A stretch of DNA of 64,000 bases from J054 sp965221985 (GTDB lineage Bacteria; Pseudomonadota; Gammaproteobacteria; Steroidobacterales; GCA-2729495). The translations under genes and the position numbers were made by a program. Position 1 is the first letter of the stretch. The number at the start of each line of letters is the position of its first letter. Below the pieces are notes generated by a model. That model searched no databases and was not told the DNA's origin. It worked only from the letters and a program-made list of their open reading frames with translations. The stretch spans positions 186,001 to 250,000 of the forward strand of contig OZ244928.1 in assembly GCA_965221985.1 (NCBI GenBank), in the 5' to 3' direction. Shown here in pieces: positions 1 to 9,028 of this stretch.

Positions 1-767
1 TTGTTTCCTTTACCGGATCCACGGAAGTCGGCAAGCAACTACTTAAGAAAGCCGCCGAGCGCGTCATCAATCCCGCCATGGAATTGGGTGGCAATGCGCC
101 ATTCATCGTGCTCGCAGATGCAAATGTCGAAGCTGCAATAGAAGGCGCCATCGTCGCGAAAATGCGCAATATTGGCGAAGCCTGTACCGCGGCGAATCGT
201 CTTTATATCCATAGCAATGTCTATGATGAATTCGTTACGGGTTTCGTCATTGCGATGAAAAAGCTAAAGATGGGCAATGGCATGGATCCTGATGTGCAGG
301 TCGGCGCCTTAATCAATGAGTCAACGAGAAACAAAGTCGCAGCCTTTGTGGATGATGCGGTATCCAAGGGAGCACGCCTGTTGCTAGGCGGAAAAGTTCC
401 TCCCGGACCGGGCTATTTCTATCCGCCAACCGTGTTAGTGGATGTCCCCGCACATGCCAACTGCACAAGAGGTGAAATATTCGGCCCGGTTGCCGCCATC
501 CAATGCTTTGACGAAAACGACGATATTGTCGCCATCGCCAATGACACAGACTACGGCCTCGTCGCCTACCTTTATACCCAGGATATAAAGCGCGGCCTAG
601 AAATATGCGAGCGATTTGAATTCGGTATGGTTGGCTTGAATCGCGGCCTCGTATCAGACCCCGCCGCTCCGTTTGGTGGTATGAAGCAGTCTGGAATTGG
701 CCGTGAGGGCGGACATGAAGGATTGATGGAATTCTTGGAAAGCCAATATATCGCTACGGATTGGTGA
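1..767 (+). CDS. NAD(P)-dependent aldehyde dehydrogenase, succinate-semialdehyde dehydrogenase type (5' end outside window)
   Basis: C-terminal half of an aldehyde dehydrogenase; the open frame (codons in phase with base 3) runs in from the left edge. It shows the cofactor-loop motif FTGSTEVG at the edge, the general-base Glu in MELGGNAPF (codon at 81), the catalytic Cys in GEACTAANR (codon at 183), the EIFGPV motif and the C-terminal APFGGMKQSGIGREGG block. The last block with GMVGLNRGLVSD is typical of GabD-like succinate-semialdehyde dehydrogenases, which oxidise succinate semialdehyde to succinate in 4-aminobutyrate breakdown. The substrate is inferred from similarity; another short semialdehyde is possible. 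The stop lies two bases before the next gene's ATG, suggesting co-transcription. Confidence 0.9.
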   Translation, partial: VSFTGSTEVGKQLLKKAAERVINPAMELGGNAPFIVLADANVEAAIEGAIVAKMRNIGEACTAANRLYIHSNVYDEFVTGFVIAMKKLKMGNGMDPDVQVGALINESTRNKVAAFVDDAVSKGARLLLGGKVPPGPGYFYPPTVLVDVPAHANCTRGEIFGPVAAIQCFDENDDIVAIANDTDYGLVAYLYTQDIKRGLEICERFEFGMVGLNRGLVSDPAAPFGGMKQSGIGREGGHEGLMEFLESQYIATDW

Positions 768-769
768 GT

Positions 770-1111
770 ATGCGAAGTTCTCGGCTGGTATTTGCCTGCA
801 TAATTATTGTCGCCATCAGCACAACTTTTTTGCTGGTTCGCACACCGGCCACTAATTCCGCATTGACCGTGTGGAACGATTCGGATCAAGAAATATCCAT
901 CACGGCCACATGGAATGAACGTAGCAAAGACCTGGGAACAATACTGCCCGGTGCTCAACGTCCGGTGAAGGTGAGAAACCTTAATTCGATCGCGATTGAG
1001 ATTCAGTTTGAAGACGGCCGAAATCTACAATCCGAATCTATTGATCTGAGCTCTGGCGAGCCAGTCATCATCGGTATTTCTAATTCCAGCATTGACGTTA
1101 TTAGTCAATAA
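770..1111 (+). CDS. Small membrane-anchored or exported protein of unknown function
   Basis: A 113-residue protein with a strong N-terminal hydrophobic segment (about residues 5-24) after a short basic start, so it is either anchored in the inner membrane or secreted. The rest looks beta-rich and polar, with short repeated hydrophobic/polar alternation (LTVWNDSDQEISITATW). The ATG at 770 is preferred over upstream TTG (761) and GTG (764), which overlap the dehydrogenase stop codon; GGTGAG precedes it. I do not recognise the family. Tight spacing suggests an operon with the dehydrogenase, but no functional link is visible. Confidence 0.6.
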   Translation: MRSSRLVFACIIIVAISTTFLLVRTPATNSALTVWNDSDQEISITATWNERSKDLGTILPGAQRPVKVRNLNSIAIEIQFEDGRNLQSESIDLSSGEPVIIGISNSSIDVISQ

Positions 1112-1129
1112 TTAACCGGCTCAATCCCC

Positions 1130-1588
1130 TTAGGCAATCACCTTCTCGCACTCTTTCATGCAGGCCAAGCAGGCATCCGCACATTCTTTGCATTCAACAT
1201 GCTGCTGCTCAAACTTTCTGCACTCTTTTTCACAGGTCTCGCAAACCTCGATGGTCGCCTTTGCATAGGTTTTTAAATGCTCTGAATCAAAAGCTGCAAA
1301 TTTGAGTAGAGCCTCACAGGCAACAACCAGCTCTTGCACTTGAACCAAACATTCCAAAAGGTCATTGTCACCCGTACGCATCTGCACAATGCAATGCGCG
1401 GCACAGGCATTACCCGTATTAATGCAATGCAGCACCTCGGTAATTAATGCCTCATGCGTGTTTCCATGATGCTGATGCGTTTGAGACTCATTGGCTGCAA
1501 GCGCAACGGCTGGTGCAGCTGATAAAGCTAGAAGCCCTGAGCTAAGAAGAAATTCCCGCCGACCCTGGTGCTGGACATAGTTATTCAT
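1130..1588 (-). CDS. Csp1-like four-helix-bundle copper storage protein with TAT signal
   Basis: A 152-residue protein beginning with a twin-arginine signal (GRREFLLSSGLLALSAAPAVALA), then a His-rich stretch (THQHHGNTH) and an all-helical domain with 13 cysteines spaced along the helices (HCINTGNACAAHC, CETCEKEC, CKECADACLACMKEC). Exported Csp proteins bind many Cu(I) ions inside a Cys-lined four-helix bundle; the methanotroph Csp1 also has 13 Cys and a TAT signal. The inferred role is periplasmic copper storage or detoxification. The start at 1588 is chosen because GGGGGA lies just upstream; an ATG five codons earlier (1603) would overlap that site. The gene is transcribed alone, convergent with the preceding pair. 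Confidence 0.85.
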   Translation of the reverse strand: MNNYVQHQGRREFLLSSGLLALSAAPAVALAANESQTHQHHGNTHEALITEVLHCINTGNACAAHCIVQMRTGDNDLLECLVQVQELVVACEALLKFAAFDSEHLKTYAKATIEVCETCEKECRKFEQQHVECKECADACLACMKECEKVIA

Positions 1589-1881
1589 GTCGATTCCCCC
1601 CATCTATTTGGAAAAGTCAAAGCTGTCAAACATTAACATCCTTTCAGGGAATCGGTCAGCGGGCAATCAGGGTATACGCCTAGGTGAGTACTTGGATGAA
1701 CCTAAATCCGGCGAATTCCAGCAAGTCGATGCCGCAATAGAGGTCAGCTCTCCAATAGCGCTACACTAATCCAAGACCTCCAGCGCTTTACCAATCTATG
1801 TCACGCCGGCCACCGGCCACTATTTAGAATGCATCAGCACCATGCGAATGCCCGGCACCGCAGACTAGCAGGCGTTTCTTC

Positions 1882-2343
1882 ATGACCCAATCTCCGGACT
1901 CAGAACCCGGTACCTACGCAATCATTTACCACTGCCCACGACAGGTCCGAATACTAGTTGGGAGTCTTGGTGAGCTAAGGTTCAACAAAGGCTACTACAT
2001 TTACGTAGGCAGCGCGTTTGGGCCAGGTGGCGTGCGCGCCCGCGTCATGCGCCATCAGCAGCATCAAGAAAAGCAGCACTGGCACGTGGACTACCTCTCC
2101 GAAAAAATGACTTTTGTTGAAGCTTGGTATACGCATGATACCCGACGTCTCGAGCATGCATGGGCAGAACTTTTCGGCCGCGGACAATGCTTTGCTTACC
2201 CAAGAGGTTTCGGCAGTAGTGATTGCAAGTGCTACTCACATCTCTTCGTGACGACGAAGAAGCCTGATCGTGGAGATTTTTTAATAGCTCCGACCAGAGG
2301 CAAGGAAACACGGACGGTAGTTAATGTATGGAAAGCTCCTTGA
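1882..2343 (+). CDS. DUF123 / GIY-YIG-like nuclease-fold protein
   Basis: A 153-residue protein with the DUF123 pattern: TYAIIYHC near the start, then GELRFNKGYYIYVGSAFGPGGVRARVMRH (positions about 30-58), HWHVDYL, and C-terminal CFAYPRGFGSSDCKCYSHL. DUF123 is related to GIY-YIG nucleases and in other genomes is found alone or fused to endonuclease III, so a nucleic-acid role is likely though unproven. It stands alone between opposing neighbours, with no strong ribosome-binding site before the ATG. Confidence 0.8.
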   Translation: MTQSPDSEPGTYAIIYHCPRQVRILVGSLGELRFNKGYYIYVGSAFGPGGVRARVMRHQQHQEKQHWHVDYLSEKMTFVEAWYTHDTRRLEHAWAELFGRGQCFAYPRGFGSSDCKCYSHLFVTTKKPDRGDFLIAPTRGKETRTVVNVWKAP

Positions 2344-2392
2344 CAAGCTTGTGTACCAAATTTTGGCCAGACTAAGATTCAAATCAAGCCTT

Positions 2393-2791
2393 CTAAGATA
2401 AATCTTGCTCCCGGCGTATCTCCTCAAGATTAAGCTGTGCACTGGCCACACCATCCACCGCTTTGCCGACGTTGATCATCGCCGCATGAACTTTTTGAAG
2501 TTTATCGCAACCATAGTCCGGGCAGCTCGCACAGTTCTCCAACTCACGGTCAATTGCACACTTACGTACTTCGCAATATGCACAAAAACCTGTTTTTGGC
2601 CGGGCATCCCGGCATCCATGACAGTTCACGGTACTGGGTTGAACTTCGATCTTGAATTGCTCAAAGACTTTGGCCGCGTACTGCTGACGCAAGTCCTCAC
2701 TATCCAGCTTAGTTGCCTGATAGACATCGCAGCCGGAGCAATCTAGGCCGCAATAGGCGATGTGCGGTTCCAGCCCAACTTGTTGATTCAT
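2393..2791 (-). CDS. DUF3795 cysteine-rich, probably zinc-binding protein
   Basis: A 132-residue cytosolic protein with many Cys pairs: CGLDCSGC (14-21), CHGC (57-60), CAYCEVRKC, and CASCPDYGC. This arrangement and the opening AYCGLDCSGCDVY are typical of DUF3795, whose members are thought to bind zinc; the function is not established. An AGGGGTGA ribosome-binding site precedes the ATG at 2791. Transcribed alone. Confidence 0.75.
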   Translation of the reverse strand: MNQQVGLEPHIAYCGLDCSGCDVYQATKLDSEDLRQQYAAKVFEQFKIEVQPSTVNCHGCRDARPKTGFCAYCEVRKCAIDRELENCASCPDYGCDKLQKVHAAMINVGKAVDGVASAQLNLEEIRREQDLS

Positions 2792-3074
2792 GGCTCACCC
2801 CTACCGAAAAGATCCTTGTTCCTCCAACACGGTATCTCCAAGGGCCAGCAAGCACAAATCTTTCGCCCTAGCGTCGACTTTCGCATCTTGAATATTTGAT
2901 CCAAAACCAAGAATTCCTGCGAGAAATTCGCAGTTATGGCTTCTTTGAACAGATCAGCAGTCAAATTGGGAATCTGTTCACGGAAGAACAAATATTCATC
3001 GCTATCATGGCGCTACGCGTTGAAGGACTGATTACCCAAGATCCAACGCTTTGTTCAGCTATCAAGGATAGACA

Positions 3075-3302
3075 ATGGCTAAATTGAAGAGTCACCACGT
3101 TGTTGCAAATTCGGACGGCGGCTGGGATGTGAAAAAAGGTGGTGGCATCCGTGCCATCAAGCACTTCGCAACCAAGCAAACCGCCGTTGCATTTGGCCGG
3201 CAAGTCAGCCGTAACCAGCGCAGCGAGCTATTTATTCATGGCAAGAATGGCGGTATTCAAAGTCGCGACAGCCATGGAAACGACCCACGCGGTCGCGGTT
3301 GA
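3075..3302 (+). CDS. DUF2188 small protein
   Basis: A 75-residue basic protein: HHVVANSDGGWDVKKGGG followed by IRAIKHFATKQTAVAFGRQVSRNQRSELFIHGKNG and a C-terminal SRDSHGNDPRGRG. This is the DUF2188 pattern (V.p..dGgW.Vk..ga.ra...f.tk.eAi..ar.ia.n...el.vhg.dGkI...ds.g.DP). AAGGA lies a few bases before the ATG. Function unknown. Confidence 0.85.
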   Translation: MAKLKSHHVVANSDGGWDVKKGGGIRAIKHFATKQTAVAFGRQVSRNQRSELFIHGKNGGIQSRDSHGNDPRGRG

Positions 3303-3381
3303 GCGATCAGCCGGCTAGCTTAGCGGACTAAACCGCGGCGCAGGGCGCCGAAAGTTCGCAAAGTGCGCGCTAAAAACACTG

Positions 3382-3411
3382 GGCGGCGGGTTCTACCAAG
3401 GACCCGCCGCC
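3382..3411. terminator. Hairpin between convergent genes, probable terminator
   Basis: Perfect 10-bp stem GGCGGCGGGT / ACCCGCCGCC with a 10-base loop. It lies between the end of the DUF2188 gene (3302) and the end of the minus-strand NmrA gene (3479). Read on the minus strand it is followed by CAGTGTTTTTA, so it most likely ends the NmrA transcript; on the plus strand there is no T-run. Confidence 0.55.
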
Positions 3412-3478
3412 TAGTCATGCCTGAGATTTCACATTCGAAACAGCTCACTATTCAATCACTTGCCTGCTAGGTAATCGC

Positions 3479-4429
3479 CTACTTTTCGGCAAAGTGCGAT
3501 GTCAAACAATCCTCCAAAGTCGAAAGCTCCAGTGGACTAATCAACTCCGCGCACTTGCGCTTGTCCTCCAAAGTCATCGCAAAATAGTTACCGGCCATCA
3601 GATTCTTGTTGATTTGTGACGGGTAACGAAAAGCGGGCTTTAACCCCACGAGGATATAATCGAAGAAGGCATTCTCAATCCACGTTGCTTGGCGATAGCG
3701 AGGACTAAATTCAGGCCGTAATCGATGCGCGCGCTCGGCGATTTCCACGGGTGTCAAAACCTCGGAAACGCCATTGATGGACTCATGCAAGAGTTGCTTA
3801 CCGGCGACGAAAATTGCGGCCACTAGCTTGCCGAGATCTTCTTCCGTCACATAGGCAAGCTGCGTATCCGGAGCGTAGGGATAAACCAAGCGATCTTTAA
3901 ACTGCATACCAAACTTGACCTGCCGCATGTAGGCTGGCTGCCGCAGGAAAGTCCATGGAAGTTCGGCGTCCCTAATGATGTCTTCGAACCACCACTTGGT
4001 GCGAAAATGGATCGGGCTCTCTAATCCTAGCTGCTCCGGCGGTATCACAAAACGTGTCATGGTTTGCCAAACGAAGTGCTCTAGCCCGGAGCAAGCCTTT
4101 GCGGCATTGACCACCGCGTGACCCTGAGCAAGCTCTTGTGGATTGGCCGGACGGTATTTCTTTGCGTGAATATTGTAAACACTGGTGCCGTATATTCCGC
4201 TGGCACCTTGAAAAGCCTCGGTTAAGGCCGCCTCGTCGTCATTGTCGGCCTTGACGACTTCACAGCGATTGCCATCGATATCTAGCAAACGTAAACGATT
4301 GGCCAATGCGCTATCGGGACGCCGCACGGTGGTCCTGACATCAAATTTGCCCGTTTGGAGCAAGTAGTTAACTGCCCAGTACCCTTCGCCGGCCGTGCCA
4401 TTGACGACGACAATAGTTGGCTTCTGCAA
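3479..4429 (-). CDS. NmrA-family NAD(P)-binding protein
   Basis: A 316-residue cytosolic protein of the atypical short-chain dehydrogenase (NmrA/HSCARG) type. The N-terminal strand-loop-helix IVVVNGTAGEGYWAVNYLL (residues 5-23) is the Rossmann dinucleotide site, with G-x-x-G-x-G as in the family but a somewhat unusual NGTAGEG sequence. It continues with a VRRPDS-type NADP-specificity loop and a VVNAAKACSGLEHFVW segment. Such proteins act as redox sensors or reductases; the substrate is unknown. Transcribed alone on the minus strand. Confidence 0.75.
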   Translation of the reverse strand: MQKPTIVVVNGTAGEGYWAVNYLLQTGKFDVRTTVRRPDSALANRLRLLDIDGNRCEVVKADNDDEAALTEAFQGASGIYGTSVYNIHAKKYRPANPQELAQGHAVVNAAKACSGLEHFVWQTMTRFVIPPEQLGLESPIHFRTKWWFEDIIRDAELPWTFLRQPAYMRQVKFGMQFKDRLVYPYAPDTQLAYVTEEDLGKLVAAIFVAGKQLLHESINGVSEVLTPVEIAERAHRLRPEFSPRYRQATWIENAFFDYILVGLKPAFRYPSQINKNLMAGNYFAMTLEDKRKCAELISPLELSTLEDCLTSHFAEK

Positions 4430-4628
4430 GGTATTCTCCCCCTGTTGGTCGTTTTAGCCGCAACTTGCGGACAAGCCGCAACTCTACCCATGGGCGGGCC
4501 AGGAATCGACCACCCTGGCAAAACCCGGCAGCACCCCATGGCCGGCGGCGGCAAAGCTTGGCCAGCTTAGATCCTGACGTATACTCAAATAGACTGGGCT
4601 CAACGACTCAACGACAAAGGGGCTGATC

Positions 4629-5042
4629 ATGCAAATCGCCGGCATCAAGATCCTATCCGTCCTGGTAGCAGCCGTCGCTATCTATGCCGTTGGCTTCATC
4701 ATCTATGGCTTCCTGGTGCCCAGTGAAACTTGGATGGCTTGGAGCGGCATTTCCCCGCAAGAGATGGAAGCCATAGGAATGTCCCGAATGCCTTTGTCGC
4801 CCATCATGCCCCTGATGATTGCCATGGGAATCGCCTTCGCGGTTAAGTGGCGGGAAGCCAGCGATCTTCTATCGGGGATATCAACCGGGTTTTGGATGGC
4901 GCTATTCTTATTGGTCGGTGGCCGCCTCTACGGCTACGTCTACGGTGTAGAAGGACTAGATATTCTTGGCTTGGATACCCTCCATCTGCTACTAAACGGA
5001 GTTACAGCCGGGGCGGTTCTAGGCGCTTGGCCAAAAGACTAG
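4629..5042 (+). CDS. DUF1761-like small integral membrane protein
   Basis: A 137-residue protein with four predicted membrane helices (about residues 7-29, 58-72, 82-100 and 115-133). The layout, with an amphipathic loop carrying W-x-x-W-S-G after the first helix, resembles DUF1761. No catalytic motif is visible. It is monocistronic and its stop lies 30 bases from the convergent molybdenum hydroxylase gene. Confidence 0.55.
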   Translation: MQIAGIKILSVLVAAVAIYAVGFIIYGFLVPSETWMAWSGISPQEMEAIGMSRMPLSPIMPLMIAMGIAFAVKWREASDLLSGISTGFWMALFLLVGGRLYGYVYGVEGLDILGLDTLHLLLNGVTAGAVLGAWPKD

Positions 5043-5071
5043 ATAAATACTACTTTCAAAACAGACAATTC

Positions 5072-7288
5072 CTAAGCACTGACAGACGCTGACATACGGA
5101 GCGGCAGTTCCCGCAGCCGAGTGCCCGTCGCGGCAAACACCGCGTTCGCCACGGCGGGAGCAATGGGTGGCAATCCAGTTTCACCTACACCCGCGGGCGA
5201 CTCGACGGAATCCATAATCAAAACATCAATGGCCGGTGAATCTAATAAGCGCAGCATTCGATAGTCATGAAAATTACTTTCCTGAACCTGGCCATCTTGG
5301 ATATCAATTTCACCATATAAAGCGGCGGTCAACCCATAGATGATTCCGCCTTCCATCTGCGCGCGAATAACATCAGGATTAATCGGCGTACCGCAATCAA
5401 TGACACAAGTCACTTTGTGCACGCGAATTTTCCCTGAATCGCTAAGACTAACTTCGGCGACTTGTCCGCAAATTGAGCCAAAACAACTGTGCAAGGCTAA
5501 GCCTTGATGATTTCCCACAGCTGGCTTACCCCAGTCGCTTGCTAGCAACAAGCGGTCCAACACAGCCAAGTGTCTTGGTAAATGCTGCAAGTGCAAGCGG
5601 CGAAACTCCGCCGGATCCTTGCCAGCTCGATAAGCAAGCTCGTCGATAAAGCTCTCAACCACGAATGCGTTGTAAGAATTACCCACCGCTCGCCATATAC
5701 CCAGCCGGATGTCCGGCTCCCAATAGCTCATTTCGACGCGAGTGTTTGGGATGCCATACGGCAAAGTTTTCGAACCATCACCAGCTTGCCAAGGCCCAAA
5801 CAACCACCTTTGCACTTTGACGGAAAGATCCCCCAACACATCCGTGGGCTTACCTGATAACCACTCGGGCAGCACTGTGGCGAGGCCGACCTTCATGATG
5901 TGATGCGTCAGAATCGGCGCGACGAGTTGATGACACCAGCCGCTGATACGACCGTCGGCATCTAAGCTAGCGCGCACGCGATGACTGGTGGCGCTGCGAA
6001 AATAATCGAAACGAATATCTTCTTCGCGACTCCAAACCAGCTGAACGGGCCGATCTGTTTGCAAGGCAATCGCCACTGCTTCGGCGACTAAGTCAGTGAG
6101 CGCGCGCCGGCCAAAACCGCCGCCGATAAAAGTATTGTGAACCGTTACTTGATCACGACTTAGACCTGTCATGTGGCACGCCAGTTCCCGCGCCATGTCC
6201 GGCACTTGGGTGGGCAACCAGAGTTCGCAACGCTGATCCGTCAGCCTGACGGTCGCATTCATGGTTTCCATGGGTGCGTGGGCGAGAAAGGGTGTGAAGT
6301 ACTCGGCCGTACTAAGGTTTCGCCCAGCAAAGACTGCGTCCACATCGCCGTCGTCACGCGCAACAACGGCAGGTTCTTCGCTAAGCAGGGCCAGCTGCTG
6401 ATTGCGCACGCCATCCAAATCAACACCTGCCGCAGGGCCCGGTTTCCACTTTAGACTGAGTTCGCGCATCGCCTGCTGCGCGTACCAGAACGACTCAGCC
6501 AGCACCGCAATCCCGGCAGGAATTTCAATTAGATCATACACGCCGCGGGCTTTACGCGCGGCAGCCGCATCGAACTTCACTAGGCGATCTCCCTGCCGCG
6601 GAGGTCGAGCAATAACGGCCGTGACTTGCTGGGGCACGCGCACATCAAGACCATACAGTGGTGCACCCATTACTTTCGGCGGGATATCAGGACGCGCCAC
6701 GGAGGTGCCAATCCATTGATAGTCTTCCGGCGCACGCAGGGGCGGATCGCGAGGCACAGCCAAGCTGGCGGCAGCAGCGGCAACGACACGATAGTCAAAG
6801 TGCTCATTTGTGACTGCATTCACCAGAGTGCCATCACCGGGACATGAAACATCCTCTCTAGCTATGGACCAGCGCTTCGCCGCCGCCAAGCGCAGCATTT
6901 CTCTCGCGGCCGCGCCGGTTCGCCGAATCTTTAGCCAGCGCGTCCGCATACTCTTACTTTCGCCGGTAACTTGACTCGGATCCTGAAAGAGCGCATGCAC
7001 CGGTGCCAATCGCGCAGTAATTTGATCGGGCCGCACGCGTAGTTCTTCAGCCATGAGTGTGACAAAACCCGCCATGACGCCCTGCCCCATCTCTGCCTTG
7101 TCTACTTGCAAGACAATTTCACCATTGGACGAAATTTGCAGGTAAGCGTTTGGCTCTAGGGTGCCGGCATGAGCCGCCAAGGGCCGATCTTCCAAATCAT
7201 CCTGCACCAAAGTAAGGACCAAGCCACCGCCCGCAACAGCGGCAGCGCCCTTGATCCAGCGTCGGCGACTCAGTTTCGGTTTACTCAT
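5072..7288 (-). CDS. TAT-exported molybdopterin-binding hydroxylase large subunit (isoquinoline 1-oxidoreductase beta-like)
   Basis: A 738-residue protein of the xanthine-oxidase family. The N-terminus has a twin-arginine signal (SRRRWIKGAAAVAGGG, about residues 7-22). Two molybdopterin-binding domains follow, with HNTFIGGGFGRRALTD in the middle and GVGETGLPPIAPAVANAVF near the C-terminus; the Glu of GVGETG is the catalytic base in this family. IorB-type enzymes hydroxylate N-heterocycles or oxidise aldehydes and pass electrons through a [2Fe-2S] subunit to cytochromes. That small subunit gene is normally adjacent but is absent here, so the partner must be encoded elsewhere. No substrate can be assigned. 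Confidence 0.88.
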   Translation of the reverse strand: MSKPKLSRRRWIKGAAAVAGGGLVLTLVQDDLEDRPLAAHAGTLEPNAYLQISSNGEIVLQVDKAEMGQGVMAGFVTLMAEELRVRPDQITARLAPVHALFQDPSQVTGESKSMRTRWLKIRRTGAAAREMLRLAAAKRWSIAREDVSCPGDGTLVNAVTNEHFDYRVVAAAAASLAVPRDPPLRAPEDYQWIGTSVARPDIPPKVMGAPLYGLDVRVPQQVTAVIARPPRQGDRLVKFDAAAARKARGVYDLIEIPAGIAVLAESFWYAQQAMRELSLKWKPGPAAGVDLDGVRNQQLALLSEEPAVVARDDGDVDAVFAGRNLSTAEYFTPFLAHAPMETMNATVRLTDQRCELWLPTQVPDMARELACHMTGLSRDQVTVHNTFIGGGFGRRALTDLVAEAVAIALQTDRPVQLVWSREEDIRFDYFRSATSHRVRASLDADGRISGWCHQLVAPILTHHIMKVGLATVLPEWLSGKPTDVLGDLSVKVQRWLFGPWQAGDGSKTLPYGIPNTRVEMSYWEPDIRLGIWRAVGNSYNAFVVESFIDELAYRAGKDPAEFRRLHLQHLPRHLAVLDRLLLASDWGKPAVGNHQGLALHSCFGSICGQVAEVSLSDSGKIRVHKVTCVIDCGTPINPDVIRAQMEGGIIYGLTAALYGEIDIQDGQVQESNFHDYRMLRLLDSPAIDVLIMDSVESPAGVGETGLPPIAPAVANAVFAATGTRLRELPLRMSASVSA

Positions 7289-7546
7289 CCCGCGATAATC
7301 TTTTTACGAGAGCTAATCGGCTCGGCCCGCCATAGTTTTTGAAGTCAGCGATGCCTTCTTTGTTGGGATAAGGAATTTGAAAACTAAGGCTACGTGTATT
7401 CAATCAAATTCGTCCAATGTTCGTGACGGATGCCCACTGCGTAGCCACTTGGCAATTTTATTCCGAATGACAGCGTGGGACTGGCTTGTACAAGCCAATG
7501 AAGCAGATAATGCAATATGACGCAATGACAGGTATGGATAATAGCG

Positions 7547-9007
7547 ATGGCAGAGGAAAATAGAGCAATAGGCGGCATCAGCCGTCGAAACTTTGTAGTC
7601 GCCAGCGGTGCCGCTGGACTATTGCTAGGTTCAGGCAACGGGCTGCGCGCAGCGGAAACTGCTGACGTGATCGTGCTGGGTGCCGGACTTGCTGGACTCA
7701 ATTGCGCGTTACTGCTGGAAGAGTTGGGCTACCGTGTGACGGTGCTAGAGGCATCGAATCATGTCGGCGGGCGGGTTCAGACCAGAAATTTCGGCGGCAA
7801 TTCGCATGAGCTGGGCGCTAGCGATATCGGTGTGCTCTACGCCCGTGTTCTGGATATGGCGACACGCCTGGAACTCCCTGTCGTGCCGTCAAGCATTCGG
7901 GTGCGGCCGTTTACTTATCATGTGGGTGGCCAGTTGATACGCGCGGATGAGTGGGCCAATGCTGAGACTAATCAAACTGTAGGTGATGAGCGCGCCATTG
8001 AGCCTGGCCGCTTAGAAAGCCATTTCTTGAACAGTCTAAATCCCCTAAGGGAATTGGATGATTGGCTCCTGCCAGAACATCGCGCGCTGGACGTACCGAT
8101 AGCCAATTTTTTTCGCCAGAGCGGTGTCTCTCGGGCCGCCATCTATCTCATCGGCCATACCTACAACGGCAATGCCGTGGAACGAACCTCCGCGCTGGCG
8201 ATGTTTCGTGACAACGCACGCACCCGAGCGGGCATCGCAGCCTGGAAACAACGTACAGCGGCCGGCGAAAAAATAGCGCCCTTGCGGCAAATCGCTGGCG
8301 GCAATCAGCGTTTACCCGAAGCCATGGCTGCCGCACTGAAACGAGCTCCCCGCTTGCGGCAAGCCGCCGCCAGAGTCGACCGAGATGCCAAGGGCGTAGA
8401 AGTGACCTGCCTGGATGGCAGCCGGTATCGAGCCGGAAAACTCGTCTGCGCCTTGCCATTAACGGCACTTCGGCACGTGGATTTTCGCCCTGGTCTGTCG
8501 GCGGCCAAGGGTAAAGCTGCGGCTAACGGCGAATACTATTCAGCCACTAAGTTTTATATCCGGCCCACGGCAGCTTTCTGGGAACAAGACGGTCTAGAAC
8601 CTAGTCTTTGGAGCGACGGACCCCTGGAACGTGTGTTCGCGCTAACGGATGGCGAAGATTCCGTGCACACGCTTTTGGTTTGGATTAATGGCGCGGGTAG
8701 CCGACGTATGGATCAAATCGCTCCCGCCGAAGCCGGCCGCTTCGTGATCGATCAACTCACGAAAATTAGACCCGCGGCGAAGGGCAAACTTGAAGTCATG
8801 GGCCACCAATCCTGGGGACGCACAGCTTATATCGGCGGCTGCGGCTTTAGCTACGCGGCGGGACAGGTCAGCGAGCTGGCCCGAGATATTCCTACAGCCG
8901 AAGGTCTTATACACTTTGCCGGTGAACATACTCGCCGGCGCGAACATGGTATGGAAGCCGCCATGGCATCAGCCGAACGAGTCGTGCAAGAGATTGCCGC
9001 TGGCTAA
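7547..9007 (+). CDS. TAT-exported flavin monoamine oxidase family protein
   Basis: A 486-residue protein. A TAT-type signal (SRRNFVVASGAAGLLLGSG, residues 12-30) precedes the FAD-binding Rossmann motif VIVLGAGLAGLNCALLLEE and the LEASNHVGGRV segment that binds the FAD ribose. The C-terminal FAGEHTRRREHGMEAAMASAERV is the second FAD-contacting motif. Members oxidise amines or amino acids to aldehydes with release of H2O2 and ammonia; the substrate cannot be deduced. It starts a run of plus-strand genes (GST, amidohydrolase, cytochrome c, dioxygenase) that may form one catabolic set. Confidence 0.88.
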   Translation: MAEENRAIGGISRRNFVVASGAAGLLLGSGNGLRAAETADVIVLGAGLAGLNCALLLEELGYRVTVLEASNHVGGRVQTRNFGGNSHELGASDIGVLYARVLDMATRLELPVVPSSIRVRPFTYHVGGQLIRADEWANAETNQTVGDERAIEPGRLESHFLNSLNPLRELDDWLLPEHRALDVPIANFFRQSGVSRAAIYLIGHTYNGNAVERTSALAMFRDNARTRAGIAAWKQRTAAGEKIAPLRQIAGGNQRLPEAMAAALKRAPRLRQAAARVDRDAKGVEVTCLDGSRYRAGKLVCALPLTALRHVDFRPGLSAAKGKAAANGEYYSATKFYIRPTAAFWEQDGLEPSLWSDGPLERVFALTDGEDSVHTLLVWINGAGSRRMDQIAPAEAGRFVIDQLTKIRPAAKGKLEVMGHQSWGRTAYIGGCGFSYAAGQVSELARDIPTAEGLIHFAGEHTRRREHGMEAAMASAERVVQEIAAG

Positions 9008-9028
9008 TGGCGGAAAGGAATTTTGCTT

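Noticed and set aside
1587..1769. 60-codon plus-strand frame after the Csp-like gene start
   Set aside because: Overlaps the start of the copper storage gene on the other strand, no ribosome-binding site and no recognisable domain.
2896..3087. 63-codon open frame on the plus strand before the DUF2188 gene
   Set aside because: Protein-like composition, but the only start is a TTG without a ribosome-binding site, no family is recognised and it overlaps the DUF2188 start by 13 bases.
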